Positions 1 to 8,940 of a stretch of 64,000 nt of DNA are shown here, piece after piece. The translations under genes were made by a program, and so were the position numbers. The stretch comes from Pseudomonas bananamidigenes. Lineage in GTDB: Bacteria; Pseudomonadota; Gammaproteobacteria; Pseudomonadales; Pseudomonadaceae. The stretch covers positions 1 to 64,000 of the forward strand of contig NZ_LRUN01000057.1 in assembly GCF_001679645.1 (NCBI RefSeq). The letters are read 5' to 3'. The notes under the pieces are model-generated. The model had not been told where the DNA came from. It did not search any database and saw nothing but the letters and a program-made list of their open reading frames with translations. How positions within the stretch are numbered: position 1 is the first letter of the stretch; every line of letters begins with the position of its first letter.

Positions 1-183
1 GGGGTTTTGTTTTGCGCGCAGGAAAGTGCTCGACGCAAAAGGGCCGACTGTCGCGATGGCAACCATTGGGGAAATCCCTCTGAAATGATCTCGCGGTTTT
101 TGGTATGGTGCAGCTCGTTTTTTAACGGACTGACGTCACGCCCAAGGATCGGCGCTCATTTTTGTCAAAGAGTTGCTGCAGAA

Positions 184-2076
184 ATGCCTGAACCCATACC
201 CATCAAGGATCACGAGAAAGAGAAGCGTCTGGTCAACAAGCGGTTGATCGCCTGTGCCTTGTTCGTCTTTGCGATCAGCTGCGCGTTGGTGGTTCGTCTC
301 TACATCCTGCAAGTGGTGGAATTTGACTATCACTCGACCATTTCCGAAAACAATCGCGTTCATGTCTTGCCTATCCCGCCAACGCGAGGACTGATCTACG
401 ACCGCAACGGTGTGTTGCTGGCCGATAACCGCCCAAGCTACAACTTGACGATCACTCGCGAACGCGCAACCAACGTCAATCAGGAGCTGGACGAAGTCAT
501 CAGTCTCCTGCACTTGCCCGCTGAAGATCGCACAGTCTTCGACAAGGCGATGAAACAGTCGCGCCATCCGTTTACGCCAGTAACGCTGTTCTATGAGCTG
601 ACCGAGGAGCAGATCGCCGTACTGGCTGTCAACGAGTTCCGCTTGCCGGGACTGGACGTCGAACCGCAGTTCATCCGCAATTATCCGCTGGGTGCGCATT
701 TCGCACATTCCATCGGTTACGTCGGCCGCATTAACGAAAAAGAATCGAAGACGCTCGATTCCGTTGAGTACCGAGGGACGCAATCCATCGGCAAGACGGG
801 CATAGAGCGCTTCTACGAAGCACAACTGCACGGCCACGTCGGTTACGAGGAAGTGGAAACCAACGCTCAGGGCCGCGTACTGCGCGTGCTGAAACACACC
901 GACCCGGTGCCCGGCAAAAACATCGTCCTCAGCCTCGACGTCAAACTCCAGGAAGCCGCCGAAGCTGCATTGGGCGACCGTCGCGGATCAGTGGTTGCAC
1001 TGGACCCAACGACCGGTGAAGTATTGGCCATGGTCAGCAACCCGAGCTTCGACCCCAATCTGTTCGTGACCGGTATCAGTTCCAAGGAATACTCGGCACT
1101 GCGTGACTCCATCGATCGGCCACTATTCAACCGCGTGCTGCGCGGCTTGTACGCACCCGGTTCGACGATCAAGCCCGAGGTGGCGATCGCCGGGCTCGAC
1201 GCCGGAGTGGTCACGCCACAGACCCGCGTCTTCGACCCGGGTTACTACCAACTGCCGGATTTCGATCACAAGTACCGCAACTGGAACCACAGCGGCGACG
1301 GCTGGGTGGACATGGATGCGGCGATCATGCGCTCCAACGACACTTACTTCTATGACCTGGCGCACAAGCTCGGTATCGATCGCCTGCACGATTACATGGC
1401 GATGTTCGGCCTCGGCGAGAAGGTCTCGCTGGACATGTTTGAAGAGTCTCCAGGCCTGATGCCGTCACAGGCCTGGAAGCGTGCTACCCGGCGTCAAGCC
1501 TGGTTCCCGGGGGAGACAGTGATTCTCGGCATCGGCCAGGGTTACATGCAGGTCACGCCGCTACAGTTGGCACAGGCTACCGCGTTGATTGCCAACAAGG
1601 GCGTCTGGAACCGTCCGCATCTGGCAAAGACGGTCGACGGTGTTGCCCCGGTGGACGAACACCCGATGCCGAATATCGTGCTCAAGGATCCGCGTGACTG
1701 GGATCAGGTCAACCACGGCATGCAAATGGTGATGCACGATGCCCGGGGCATCGCTCGCGCCGCTGCTGCCGGTGCTCAGTACCGCATCGCGGGCAAGAGT
1801 GGCACGGCGCAGGTAGTGGCGATCAAGCAGGGTGAGCGTTACAACCGTGAGAAAACCCTTGAACGCCATCGTGACAATGCCTTGTTCGTCGGGTTTGCCC
1901 CGGCCGAGCATCCGAAGATCGCCATTTCGGTGATGATCGAGAACGGTGAGGCCGGTGGTCGGGTCGCAGGTCCGGTGGTTCGGCAGATCATGGACGCCTG
2001 GCTGCTCGATCAGGACGGTCACTTGAAGCCGCAATACGCTGCGCCGACCAAGCCACCGGGCGATCCCCACGTGTAA
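184..2076 (+). CDS. mrdA: Penicillin-binding protein 2 (transpeptidase, MrdA family)
   Basis: Class B penicillin-binding protein that cross-links peptidoglycan during cell elongation. It is anchored in the inner membrane with its catalytic domain in the periplasm. The 630-residue product has one N-terminal membrane segment at about residues 20-42, a PBP dimerisation domain, then the transpeptidase motifs in order: STIK (serine near residue 327), SND (near 384) and KSGT (near 538). The frame is open upstream to position 7. I chose ATG 184 because homologues begin with MPEPIPIKDHEKEKR, although no strong ribosome site precedes it. An in-frame ATG at 85 is the alternative. The usual Pseudomonas mrdA lies beside rodA, rlpA and dacC; none is here, so this is probably the second PBP2 paralogue. 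Confidence 0.88.
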   Translation: MPEPIPIKDHEKEKRLVNKRLIACALFVFAISCALVVRLYILQVVEFDYHSTISENNRVHVLPIPPTRGLIYDRNGVLLADNRPSYNLTITRERATNVNQELDEVISLLHLPAEDRTVFDKAMKQSRHPFTPVTLFYELTEEQIAVLAVNEFRLPGLDVEPQFIRNYPLGAHFAHSIGYVGRINEKESKTLDSVEYRGTQSIGKTGIERFYEAQLHGHVGYEEVETNAQGRVLRVLKHTDPVPGKNIVLSLDVKLQEAAEAALGDRRGSVVALDPTTGEVLAMVSNPSFDPNLFVTGISSKEYSALRDSIDRPLFNRVLRGLYAPGSTIKPEVAIAGLDAGVVTPQTRVFDPGYYQLPDFDHKYRNWNHSGDGWVDMDAAIMRSNDTYFYDLAHKLGIDRLHDYMAMFGLGEKVSLDMFEESPGLMPSQAWKRATRRQAWFPGETVILGIGQGYMQVTPLQLAQATALIANKGVWNRPHLAKTVDGVAPVDEHPMPNIVLKDPRDWDQVNHGMQMVMHDARGIARAAAAGAQYRIAGKSGTAQVVAIKQGERYNREKTLERHRDNALFVGFAPAEHPKIAISVMIENGEAGGRVAGPVVRQIMDAWLLDQDGHLKPQYAAPTKPPGDPHV

Positions 2077-2195
2077 TTCGCCACAGCTTCACAGCGCAGG
2101 TTCATGCAGGCTGAGCATGGGCTGGAAGCTGTCGAGGAACACGGTTTCCACCCTCACTCCGCGCATGTCTTCGGCGGCAGCTCACGACTGCATTG

Positions 2196-2219
2196 CCGAG
2201 CAGATCGCCGACTGCTCGG
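2196..2219 (-). terminator. Inverted repeat after the lysR stop codon
   Basis: Perfect 8-bp arms CCGAGCAG and CTGCTCGG with an 8-base loop abut the stop codon of the LysR gene, which reads leftward into them. There is no T tract on either side, so this is at best a weak terminator or an mRNA 3' end stabiliser. The rest of the 143-base gap after the PBP2 gene shows nothing else clear. Confidence 0.35.
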
Positions 2220-3155
2220 TTACTGATCCGCCAGACAGGCCTGCAAACGCTCGATGAACAGCGTTTCGGCCCGACTCATTCGCTGCTCGCGGTTCCACAG
2301 CAAATGAATGTCGACATCGGCAATCCCCTCGTGGGGCGGCAGGCGCCAGAGCAATCCGGTCTCGACGTCCGCTGCCACTACGTGTTCCGGCAGGCAGCCG
2401 ATGCCGAATCCGGCGATCACCAGTCGCCGTACTTCTTCAAGGCTCGGCGATGACGCGACGATGCGTCCGCTGAAGCCTTGCTGATCGCGAAAGATCGTCA
2501 GTGGCGAGAGCATCCCGCCAATCTGGTCGCTGGTGAAACTGACGAAATTCTCCCGCTGCAAATCACCCTCGACGACGTCCCTGCGACCAAACAGCGTGTG
2601 ATGTTTGCCACAGAAAAACGCATAACGCTGGCGCAGGAACAGACGCTGTTCCAGACGTGGCTGTGGGCGGCGATTGAGGCTCAGGCCGAGGGTCGCGGTT
2701 TTCTCCTGAAGCGCGCTGACGATATCCGAGCTGCGCATCACATCGACCTCCAGATCGACCCTTGGATATCGCCGATGAAAGTCAGCAAGGAAGTCATCGA
2801 AACGCTCGGAAAAGATCCGGCTGATGATCAGCAGCCGCACCTTGCCGATCACTTCGTCTGCCGGTTGCTCCAGCAGGCTGCTGACCTGGGACATCTGCCC
2901 GTAGATCTCGCCCGCCAGTTCAAAGATCTGCTCGCCGACTTCGGTGAGTGCGAATCGCGGACCTCGTCGGGCGATCAACTGGCGGCCCAGCTGTTCCTCA
3001 AGACGCTTGAGCGCCTGGCTCACGGCCGGTTGGGTCAGGTGCAGACGGGCGGCGGCGCGGCTGATGCTCAGCTCCTGGCCGATCACTCGGAAGGTGCGCA
3101 GCAGGTTCCAGTCGAGGCGGTCGTTGAGCAGGCGCTGGACGTCGCGTTCGGCCAT
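2220..3155 (-). CDS. LysR-family transcriptional regulator
   Basis: A 311-residue LysR-type regulator. The N-terminal winged helix-turn-helix covers about residues 14-73 (core SRAAARLHLTQPAVSQALKRL), followed by a linker helix and a periplasmic-binding-protein-like effector domain at about 95-300. Length is normal for the family. It is divergent from the transporter/amidohydrolase unit starting at 3318, and a dyad with LysR geometry sits 10 bases upstream of its start codon (3165-3189), so it probably regulates both itself and that unit. The effector is not known; the neighbouring genes suggest an amide, carbamoyl or acetylated-amine compound. There is no clear ribosome site before ATG 3155. 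Confidence 0.9.
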   Translation of the reverse strand: MAERDVQRLLNDRLDWNLLRTFRVIGQELSISRAAARLHLTQPAVSQALKRLEEQLGRQLIARRGPRFALTEVGEQIFELAGEIYGQMSQVSSLLEQPADEVIGKVRLLIISRIFSERFDDFLADFHRRYPRVDLEVDVMRSSDIVSALQEKTATLGLSLNRRPQPRLEQRLFLRQRYAFFCGKHHTLFGRRDVVEGDLQRENFVSFTSDQIGGMLSPLTIFRDQQGFSGRIVASSPSLEEVRRLVIAGFGIGCLPEHVVAADVETGLLWRLPPHEGIADVDIHLLWNREQRMSRAETLFIERLQACLADQ

Positions 3156-3164
3156 GGCATTTTT

Positions 3165-3189
3165 CGATTATAAGGTTAGGTAATAATCG
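3165..3189. promoter_or_regulatory. LysR-type operator (T-N11-A dyad)
   Basis: CGATTAT, eleven bases, then ATAATCG: two perfect 7-bp arms with exactly the T-N11-A geometry of LysR-type regulator sites (ATTAT-N11-ATAAT core). It lies in an AT-rich stretch between the divergent LysR gene and the transporter gene, where a LysR protein would bind to control its neighbour and itself. The assignment rests on geometry and position only. Confidence 0.7.
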
Positions 3190-3317
3190 GAATAATAAAT
3201 AGAAAATTGACTAATCATAGCCCCGGAACGATAAATCCCCCCAGACAGGCGCCGTCAGAGCGCCTCGGATTTACCGTTCAACTCCTGCCAGAAAAACAAT
3301 CAAAGGAGCCCGACCCC

Positions 3318-4628
3318 ATGAAGCCTCACGCTTCGAACCAGCCGCGCCGTGCGGCAGCCGCAGCCTTTATCGGCACCATGATCGAGTGGTACGACTTTTA
3401 CATCTACGCCACCGCCGCCGCGCTGGTGTTCGGCGCGCTGTTCTTTCCCTCCGACGATCCTCTGTTCAGCACCATGGCCGCCTTCGGCACCTTTGCCGTG
3501 GGCTTTTTCGCCCGTCCGTTGGGCGGGATCATTTTTGGTCATATCGGCGACCGTATCGGCCGCAAGAAGTCGCTGATCATCACGCTGCTGATGATGGGCG
3601 TGGTCACGGTGTGCATCGGCTTGCTGCCGACTTATGCACAGATCGGCGCGGCGGCACCGGTGGTGCTGATTCTACTGCGCATCGTTCAGGGTATCGCTGT
3701 CGGTGGCGAGTGGGGCGGGGCGGTGTTGATGGCCGGCGAGCATGCGCCGAAGGGCCGGCGCAATTTCTTTGCCTCGTTCGCGCAATTGGGCAGTCCGGCG
3801 GGGTTGATCCTGTCGCTGCTGGCCTTCAGCGCGGTGACCCGTTTGCCGGAGGAAGACTTGATGAGCTGGGGCTGGCGTCTGCCATTCCTCGCCAGTGCAC
3901 TGTTGCTGCTGGTGGGGCTGGCGATCCGCCTGGGCGTGAACGAGTCGCCGGAATTTCTCGCCAGCCGCGAGCAGGCCACCAAGCAAATCAAGAAAGAACA
4001 GGCGCCGGTCATGGAAGTCCTGCGCACCGCGTGGCGCCCGCTGTTGCTGTGCATCGGCGCCAACACGCTGGGTATCGCCGGGGTGTATTTCACCAACACC
4101 TTCATGATCGCCTACACAACTCAGCAACTGGCGTTGCCGCGTTCGTTGATTCTGGAGTGCCTGTTCTTCGTCGCGATCATTCAGTTCTGCATTCAGCCGC
4201 TGGCGGCGTGGATGGCGGAAAAGATCGGCGCGACGCGTTTCCTGTGCCTGGTGTCGCTGCTGGCGATGGCCTCGCCGTACCCGATGTTCGTGCTGGTCAG
4301 TTCGGCCCAGGCGCCGCTGATCATTCTTGGCATCGCGCTGGCGGTGGTGTGCATGGCGTCGTTCTATGCGGTGATCGCCGGGTATGTCAGCGGCATGTTC
4401 GAAACCCGCGTGCGCTACACGGCCATCTCGCTGGCCTATCAGATTTGCGGTGCGGTGGCCGGTGGGCTGACACCGCTGATCGGCACGATGCTGGCGCACA
4501 AGTTCACCGGGCAATGGTGGCCGATGGCGGTGTTCTACAGTCTGATCGCCGGCATTTCGCTGCTGTGCTTGCTGTTCCTTGCCCGTCGTCATGCCAGTGC
4601 CCATCGGGCGGAAATGGCCCGCGTCTAA
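3318..4628 (+). CDS. MFS transporter, metabolite:H+ symporter (MHS) family
   Basis: A 436-residue inner-membrane symporter of the major facilitator superfamily with about 12 membrane segments. The family loop motif is GHIGDRIGRKKSL after segment 2, and the start region MIEWYDFYIYATAAAL is typical of the proline/betaine, alpha-ketoglutarate and shikimate MHS group. ATG 3318 is preceded by AAAGGAG; the open frame reaches 3207 but lacks a ribosome site there. The M20 amidohydrolase follows after 22 bases, so the transported compound is probably the substrate of that enzyme or of the deacetylase-like gene after it. The exact substrate cannot be read from the sequence. Confidence 0.88.
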   Translation: MKPHASNQPRRAAAAAFIGTMIEWYDFYIYATAAALVFGALFFPSDDPLFSTMAAFGTFAVGFFARPLGGIIFGHIGDRIGRKKSLIITLLMMGVVTVCIGLLPTYAQIGAAAPVVLILLRIVQGIAVGGEWGGAVLMAGEHAPKGRRNFFASFAQLGSPAGLILSLLAFSAVTRLPEEDLMSWGWRLPFLASALLLLVGLAIRLGVNESPEFLASREQATKQIKKEQAPVMEVLRTAWRPLLLCIGANTLGIAGVYFTNTFMIAYTTQQLALPRSLILECLFFVAIIQFCIQPLAAWMAEKIGATRFLCLVSLLAMASPYPMFVLVSSAQAPLIILGIALAVVCMASFYAVIAGYVSGMFETRVRYTAISLAYQICGAVAGGLTPLIGTMLAHKFTGQWWPMAVFYSLIAGISLLCLLFLARRHASAHRAEMARV

Positions 4629-4650
4629 CCCGGAATTTCAGGAGAACCTC

Positions 4651-5889
4651 ATGTTGAAGATCAACGGCGATCGCCTATGGGCGAGCCTGATGGCCATGGC
4701 CGAAATCGGTGCTACCGCTCGTGGCGGCAGTTGCCGCCTGGCATTGAGCGATGAAGACAAGGCCGGTCGCGAACTGTTCGCCCACTGGTGCCGTGAAGCG
4801 GGCATGACCCTGAGCGTGGACGCCATCGGCAACCTGTTCGCCCGCCGCGCCGGTACCGATCCGGACGCTGCGCCGGTGATGATGGGCAGCCACCTCGACA
4901 CCCAACCCGAAGGTGGGCGTTTCGATGGCGTCTACGGCGTGCTCGCCGGCCTGGAAGTGGTGCGTTGCCTCAACGACCTCAATATCCAGACCCGCAAACC
5001 GCTGGAAGTGGCGGTGTGGACCAACGAAGAAGGCGCGCGTTTCACCCCGGCCATGTTCGGCTCGGCGGTGTTCACCGGAATCATGGATTTGAACGCCGCG
5101 CTGGCTGTGCGTGATGCCGATGGCATCAGCGTTGCCGAGGCCTTGCAACGCACCGGGTACGCCGGTGATCGCCCATTGGGCGGCGCGGTGGATGCCTATT
5201 TCGAAGCGCACATCGAACAGGGCCCGATCCTTGAAGACAACGCCAAAAGCATCGGTGTTGTCACGGGTGGTCAGGCGATCCGCTGGCTCGATGTGCGCGT
5301 GGAAGGCATGGCCGCCCACGCCGGCACCACGCCGATGCCACTGCGCAAAGACGCCTTGTACGGCGTTGCGCGGATGATTCAGGCAATCGAGGGTCTGGCC
5401 ACGGATTTTGCGCCGGAAGGTCTGACCACGGTGGGCGAACTCAGCATTAGCAAATCCTCGCGCAACACCATTCCGGGGCGGGTGAATTTCACCGTCGACC
5501 TGCGTCATCACCGCGACGATGCCATTGCCGCCATGGAGCAACAGCTCCGCGCACGCTTGCAGGCGATTGCCGATGGCCGTGGCCTGAACCTGACGATCAC
5601 CCCGCACTGGATCAGCCCGGCCACACCATTCGACGCCGAATGCGTGGCAGCCGTGCAAGAGGCGGTGGATGCGCTGGGCTACGCTCAGCAGTCGATTGTC
5701 AGCGGCGCCGGGCATGACGCAATTCATCTGGCGCGCTACTGCCCGACGGCGATGGTGTTCATCCCGTGCGTCGGTGGCTTGAGCCATAACGAAGCCGAAG
5801 ATGTGTTGCCCGAAGACGTGAAGCAGGGCACCGATGTTTTGCTCAATGCCGTGCTGGCCCGCGCCGGTCGAATCGAACAAGGAGTCTGA
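4651..5889 (+). CDS. Zn-dependent M20-family amidohydrolase (allantoate / N-carbamoyl-L-amino acid hydrolase type)
   Basis: A 412-residue metallo-amidohydrolase of the hydantoinase/carbamoylase family. It would cleave an N-carbamoyl or ureido amide bond in the cytoplasm, using two metal ions. Visible metal-ligand regions are GSHLDTQPEGGRFDGVYG (about residues 76-93), NEEGARF (about 126), the HIEQGP element (about 188) and the C-terminal GAGHDA (about 352). Length fits AmaB and allantoate amidohydrolase. ATG 4651 follows CAGGAG with good spacing. It sits between an MHS symporter and a deacetylase-like enzyme with gaps of 22 and 3 bases, so the three form an operon. Allantoate, N-carbamoyl amino acids and beta-ureidopropionate are all possible substrates. 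Confidence 0.85.
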   Translation: MLKINGDRLWASLMAMAEIGATARGGSCRLALSDEDKAGRELFAHWCREAGMTLSVDAIGNLFARRAGTDPDAAPVMMGSHLDTQPEGGRFDGVYGVLAGLEVVRCLNDLNIQTRKPLEVAVWTNEEGARFTPAMFGSAVFTGIMDLNAALAVRDADGISVAEALQRTGYAGDRPLGGAVDAYFEAHIEQGPILEDNAKSIGVVTGGQAIRWLDVRVEGMAAHAGTTPMPLRKDALYGVARMIQAIEGLATDFAPEGLTTVGELSISKSSRNTIPGRVNFTVDLRHHRDDAIAAMEQQLRARLQAIADGRGLNLTITPHWISPATPFDAECVAAVQEAVDALGYAQQSIVSGAGHDAIHLARYCPTAMVFIPCVGGLSHNEAEDVLPEDVKQGTDVLLNAVLARAGRIEQGV

Positions 5890-5892
5890 AGC

Positions 5893-6918
5893 ATGCGCAG
5901 CTTTTTCCATCCCGAACAATTGCTCCACCATCCACGCAGCTATTACTCCCGTGGCCAGATGCGCACGCCGCAGGAAGTCCCGGAACGTGCGCAGCGTCTG
6001 GTGCAGGCCGCCCACGGTCTGGGTTTCAGTGTCGAGCAACCCGCCGATGCCGGCCTTGCACCGTTGCTGGCAGTGCATGGTGCGCCGTATCTGACGTTCC
6101 TCCAGGAAGCACACGCACGTTGGAAGGAAATCCCCGAAGACTGGGGCGACGAGGTGATGTCGAACATCTTCGTTCGCGAGCCCAACGCCCTGCGCGGCAT
6201 CCTCGCCCAGGCTGCACGGTATCTGGCGGACGGCAGTTGCCCGATCGGCGAGCAGACCTGGCGCTCGGCCTATTGGTCGGCGCAAAGCGTCGTGGCCGGA
6301 GCTCAGGCGCTGATCGATGGCGAACCGGCGGCGTATGCCCTGTGCCGTCCACCGGGGCACCACGCCCGGGCTGAAGCGGCGGGTGGTTTCTGTTACGTGA
6401 ACAACGCGGCGGTGGCGGCGCAGATGCTGCGTGGAAAATTTGAAAAAGTCGCCGTGCTCGACACCGACATGCACCACGGCCAAGGCATTCAGGAAATTTT
6501 CTACGACCGCGATGACGTGCTTTATGTCTCGGTGCACGGCGATCCGACCAACTTCTATCCGGGCGTTGCCGGGTTCGCCGATGAGCGCGGCAGCGGTGCA
6601 GGGGAGGGCTTCAACCTCAACCTGCCGATGGCCCATGGTTCAAGCGAGGCGGATTTCCTCGGGCAACTGGACGTCGCATTGAACGCGGTGCGCGAATTCG
6701 GTTCCGAAGTGCTGGTGCTGTCGCTGGGTTTCGACATTTACGAGCTGGACCCGCAAAGCAAAGTTGCCGTGACCCGTGAAGGCTTTGCTGCATTGGGTGA
6801 GCGTATTCGCAGCCTCGGCCTTCCATGCCTGATCGTGCAGGAAGGCGGCTATCACCTGGAAAGTCTCGAAGACAACGCCCGGGCGTTTTTCGTGAATGTC
6901 GAGGTGTGGCAGCGCTGA
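5893..6918 (+). CDS. Histone deacetylase-like amidohydrolase (acetylpolyamine amidohydrolase type)
   Basis: A 341-residue Zn-dependent deacetylase of the HDAC/AcuC/acetylpolyamine amidohydrolase superfamily. The conserved segments are RPPGHHARAEAAGGFCYVNN (the His pair and tunnel region, about residues 154-173), DTDMHHGQG (metal Asp and His, about 193) and SLGFDIYELDP (second metal Asp, about 278). Bacterial members of this type remove acetyl groups from polyamines or other acylated amines. It starts 3 bases after the stop of the M20 hydrolase, with GGAG upstream, and is the last gene of the unit. The combination of a transporter, an amidase and a deacetylase suggests uptake and stepwise hydrolysis of an acylated amine or amide. 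Confidence 0.87.
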   Translation: MRSFFHPEQLLHHPRSYYSRGQMRTPQEVPERAQRLVQAAHGLGFSVEQPADAGLAPLLAVHGAPYLTFLQEAHARWKEIPEDWGDEVMSNIFVREPNALRGILAQAARYLADGSCPIGEQTWRSAYWSAQSVVAGAQALIDGEPAAYALCRPPGHHARAEAAGGFCYVNNAAVAAQMLRGKFEKVAVLDTDMHHGQGIQEIFYDRDDVLYVSVHGDPTNFYPGVAGFADERGSGAGEGFNLNLPMAHGSSEADFLGQLDVALNAVREFGSEVLVLSLGFDIYELDPQSKVAVTREGFAALGERIRSLGLPCLIVQEGGYHLESLEDNARAFFVNVEVWQR

Positions 6919-6957
6919 GGCGGTCCACCTGACGAAGCGCCCTGCGGTGCTTGCCAT

Positions 6958-6993
6958 CGCCCTGACGTTAACGTAAACATTGGCGTCAGGGCG
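6958..6993. promoter_or_regulatory. 10-bp inverted repeat before the sigma54 activator gene
   Basis: Arms CGCCCTGACG and CGTCAGGGCG are perfect complements separated by 16 bases, and the left arm runs into a smaller palindrome ACGTTAACGT at 6965-6974. It lies between the deacetylase gene and the activator, 43 bases before the chosen activator start. No T tract follows, so an operator (perhaps autoregulatory) or a processed mRNA hairpin is more likely than a terminator. Confidence 0.4.
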
Positions 6994-7035
6994 CTGATGT
7001 TAAGAAGCGCAAAGCGGACCGCTGCGGAGCGCTTG

Positions 7036-8940
7036 ATGACTCTAATAAAAACAACCGATCCCAAGTCTCACCACGAAGCCCGGCTGGCCCGGGAAAAACT
7101 CCATCTCGAAGGTCAGGTCCCGGATGGTGTGTTGCGTGCGGAGATCGATGCTTCGTGGCGGCGCAGCCTGAGCCACGGCGTGCATTTCAATGGCAAACAT
7201 GAGCTGACGCTGGAATCGAGCGCAAGTCTTGAAGTCTTGCTGGCGAGCAATCGCCTGCTGCTCGATGCGGCCATGCCGACCATCGATTACCTGGCCGAGC
7301 GCCAAGGCAAGGAAGGTCTGATCATCCTCGCCAATTCCGACGCCACCATCCTCGCAGTGGAGGGGCGGGCCGACCGGCTCAAGGGCAGCGGCCTGCAGGA
7401 CATCACCCTCGGCGCCTGCTGGAGCGAAGCCGCCCGAGGCACCAACGCCCTCGGCACGGCGCTGGTCGAAGCGCGGCCCACCCTGATCGATTGTGGCGAA
7501 CACTACCTCGACCGCCTCACCGATTTCTCCTGCACCTCGGTGCCGATCCATTGCCCTCAAGGCGAAATTCTCGGCGTCCTCGACCTCACCCGTGAAGGTC
7601 CTCTGGGGCGCGTCCACGACAGCACCGCGCTGCTGAGCATGGCGGTCAGCCAGATCGAGAGCCGGGTCTTCAACAACAGCTTTCCCGATCAGATCGTCCT
7701 CGCCTTCCACAGTCGCCGGCAGTATCTGGAGTCGCCGTGGCAAGGCCTGCTGGCGGTGAGTCTCGGCGGGCAGATTCTGGCGGTCAGCGCCCAGGCCTGT
7801 CAGTTGCTGAGGGCCGAGCGTTCGGCGCTGGTCGGCAAGCGCTGCGAAGAATTCCTCGGGGTCGATGGCGTGCAATTGCTGACCCGTCTGCAACAGGGCG
7901 GCGTCGGCAGTGTGCAAACCGCCAAGGGCGAGTTTTTCTACAAAACCCTGCGAGCCCCGGCGCGCTCGGTCAATCTCGGCGGCCCACCGCGCAGCGTGGC
8001 GAAAACCGCCAAGCCGCAACCTGATCTGGAAGCGCTGGCCGGCAACAACGCCCGTTATGCCCGAGCCCTGCGTATGGCCCGCCAAGGTCTCGCCAATGAG
8101 TTGCCGGTGTTGCTGCTCGGCGAAACCGGCACCGGTAAAGAAGTGATCGCCCGCGCCCTGCACCTGGCGGGCAGCCGCAGCGACAGACCTTTTGTAGCCG
8201 TGAACTGCGCGGCGATCCCCGAAGGCCTGATCGAGTCGGAACTGTTCGGCTACCGCGAGGGCGCGTTCACCGGTTCGCGCCGTGGCGGCATGATCGGGCG
8301 CCTGCAACAGGCCCACGGCGGCACGTTGTTCCTCGATGAAATCGGCGATATGCCGCTGGCCTTGCAGGCGCGTTTGTTGCGCGTTTTGCAGGATCGCAAG
8401 GTCGCGCCGCTGGGTGCCGGGGAGGAGCAGGACATCGACGTCGCGCTGATCTGTGCTACCCACCGCGACCTCAAGCGTCAGGTCGAAGACAAGCAATTTC
8501 GCGAAGACCTGTTCTACCGGGTCAACGGCATCAGCGTGATGCTCCCGGCCCTGCGCGAGCGCGATGACTTCGCCGCGCTGGTCGCTCGACTGCTGGGCAA
8601 GCTCGACGCGCCAAATGCTGTGCTGCACCACGACCTCAATCGCTTGCTCGCGGGTTATCACTGGCCGGGCAACATTCGCCAACTGGAGATGGTCTTGCGC
8701 ACCGCTCTGGCGATGCGCGAACCGGGGGAGACGGTGCTGACCCTCGATCACCTGCCCGACAGCATGCTCGACGAACTCTCTGCCAGCGAAAAACCCTTGG
8801 CCGGCAGCATTCGCGAGAACGAACGGGAGATGATCCGCCAGTCCCTCGATGCCCATCAGGGCAACGTCTCGGCTGCGGCAGAAGCCCTCGGCATCAGCCG
8901 CGCGACCCTGTATCGCAAACTCAAACAGTTGCGCTCGTGA
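7036..8940 (+). CDS. Sigma54-dependent activator, AcoR type (GAF-PAS-AAA+-Fis)
   Basis: A 634-residue enhancer-binding protein. It has an N-terminal GAF-like sensor (about residues 65-205), a PAS-like segment (about 220-310), then the AAA+ domain with Walker A GETGTGKE (about 361), the sigma54-contacting loop EGAFTGS (about 408; the canonical loop ends in A) and Walker B GGTLFLDEIGD. The C terminus is a Fis-type helix-turn-helix, GNVSAAAEALGISRATLYRK. ATG 7036 has GGAG six bases upstream, better than the in-frame ATG at 6997. Its stop overlaps the start of qhpF. Paracoccus uses an AraC protein (QhpR) for this role. Here a sigma54 promoter before the aldehyde dehydrogenase gene suggests that this protein drives the amine oxidation genes. 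Confidence 0.92.
   Translation: MTLIKTTDPKSHHEARLAREKLHLEGQVPDGVLRAEIDASWRRSLSHGVHFNGKHELTLESSASLEVLLASNRLLLDAAMPTIDYLAERQGKEGLIILANSDATILAVEGRADRLKGSGLQDITLGACWSEAARGTNALGTALVEARPTLIDCGEHYLDRLTDFSCTSVPIHCPQGEILGVLDLTREGPLGRVHDSTALLSMAVSQIESRVFNNSFPDQIVLAFHSRRQYLESPWQGLLAVSLGGQILAVSAQACQLLRAERSALVGKRCEEFLGVDGVQLLTRLQQGGVGSVQTAKGEFFYKTLRAPARSVNLGGPPRSVAKTAKPQPDLEALAGNNARYARALRMARQGLANELPVLLLGETGTGKEVIARALHLAGSRSDRPFVAVNCAAIPEGLIESELFGYREGAFTGSRRGGMIGRLQQAHGGTLFLDEIGDMPLALQARLLRVLQDRKVAPLGAGEEQDIDVALICATHRDLKRQVEDKQFREDLFYRVNGISVMLPALRERDDFAALVARLLGKLDAPNAVLHHDLNRLLAGYHWPGNIRQLEMVLRTALAMREPGETVLTLDHLPDSMLDELSASEKPLAGSIRENEREMIRQSLDAHQGNVSAAAEALGISRATLYRKLKQLRS

Noticed and set aside
3386..4657. 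423-residue frame overlapping the MHS transporter on the same strand
   Set aside because: Out-of-frame reading of the transporter, rich in Arg/Gly/His, with no ribosome site.
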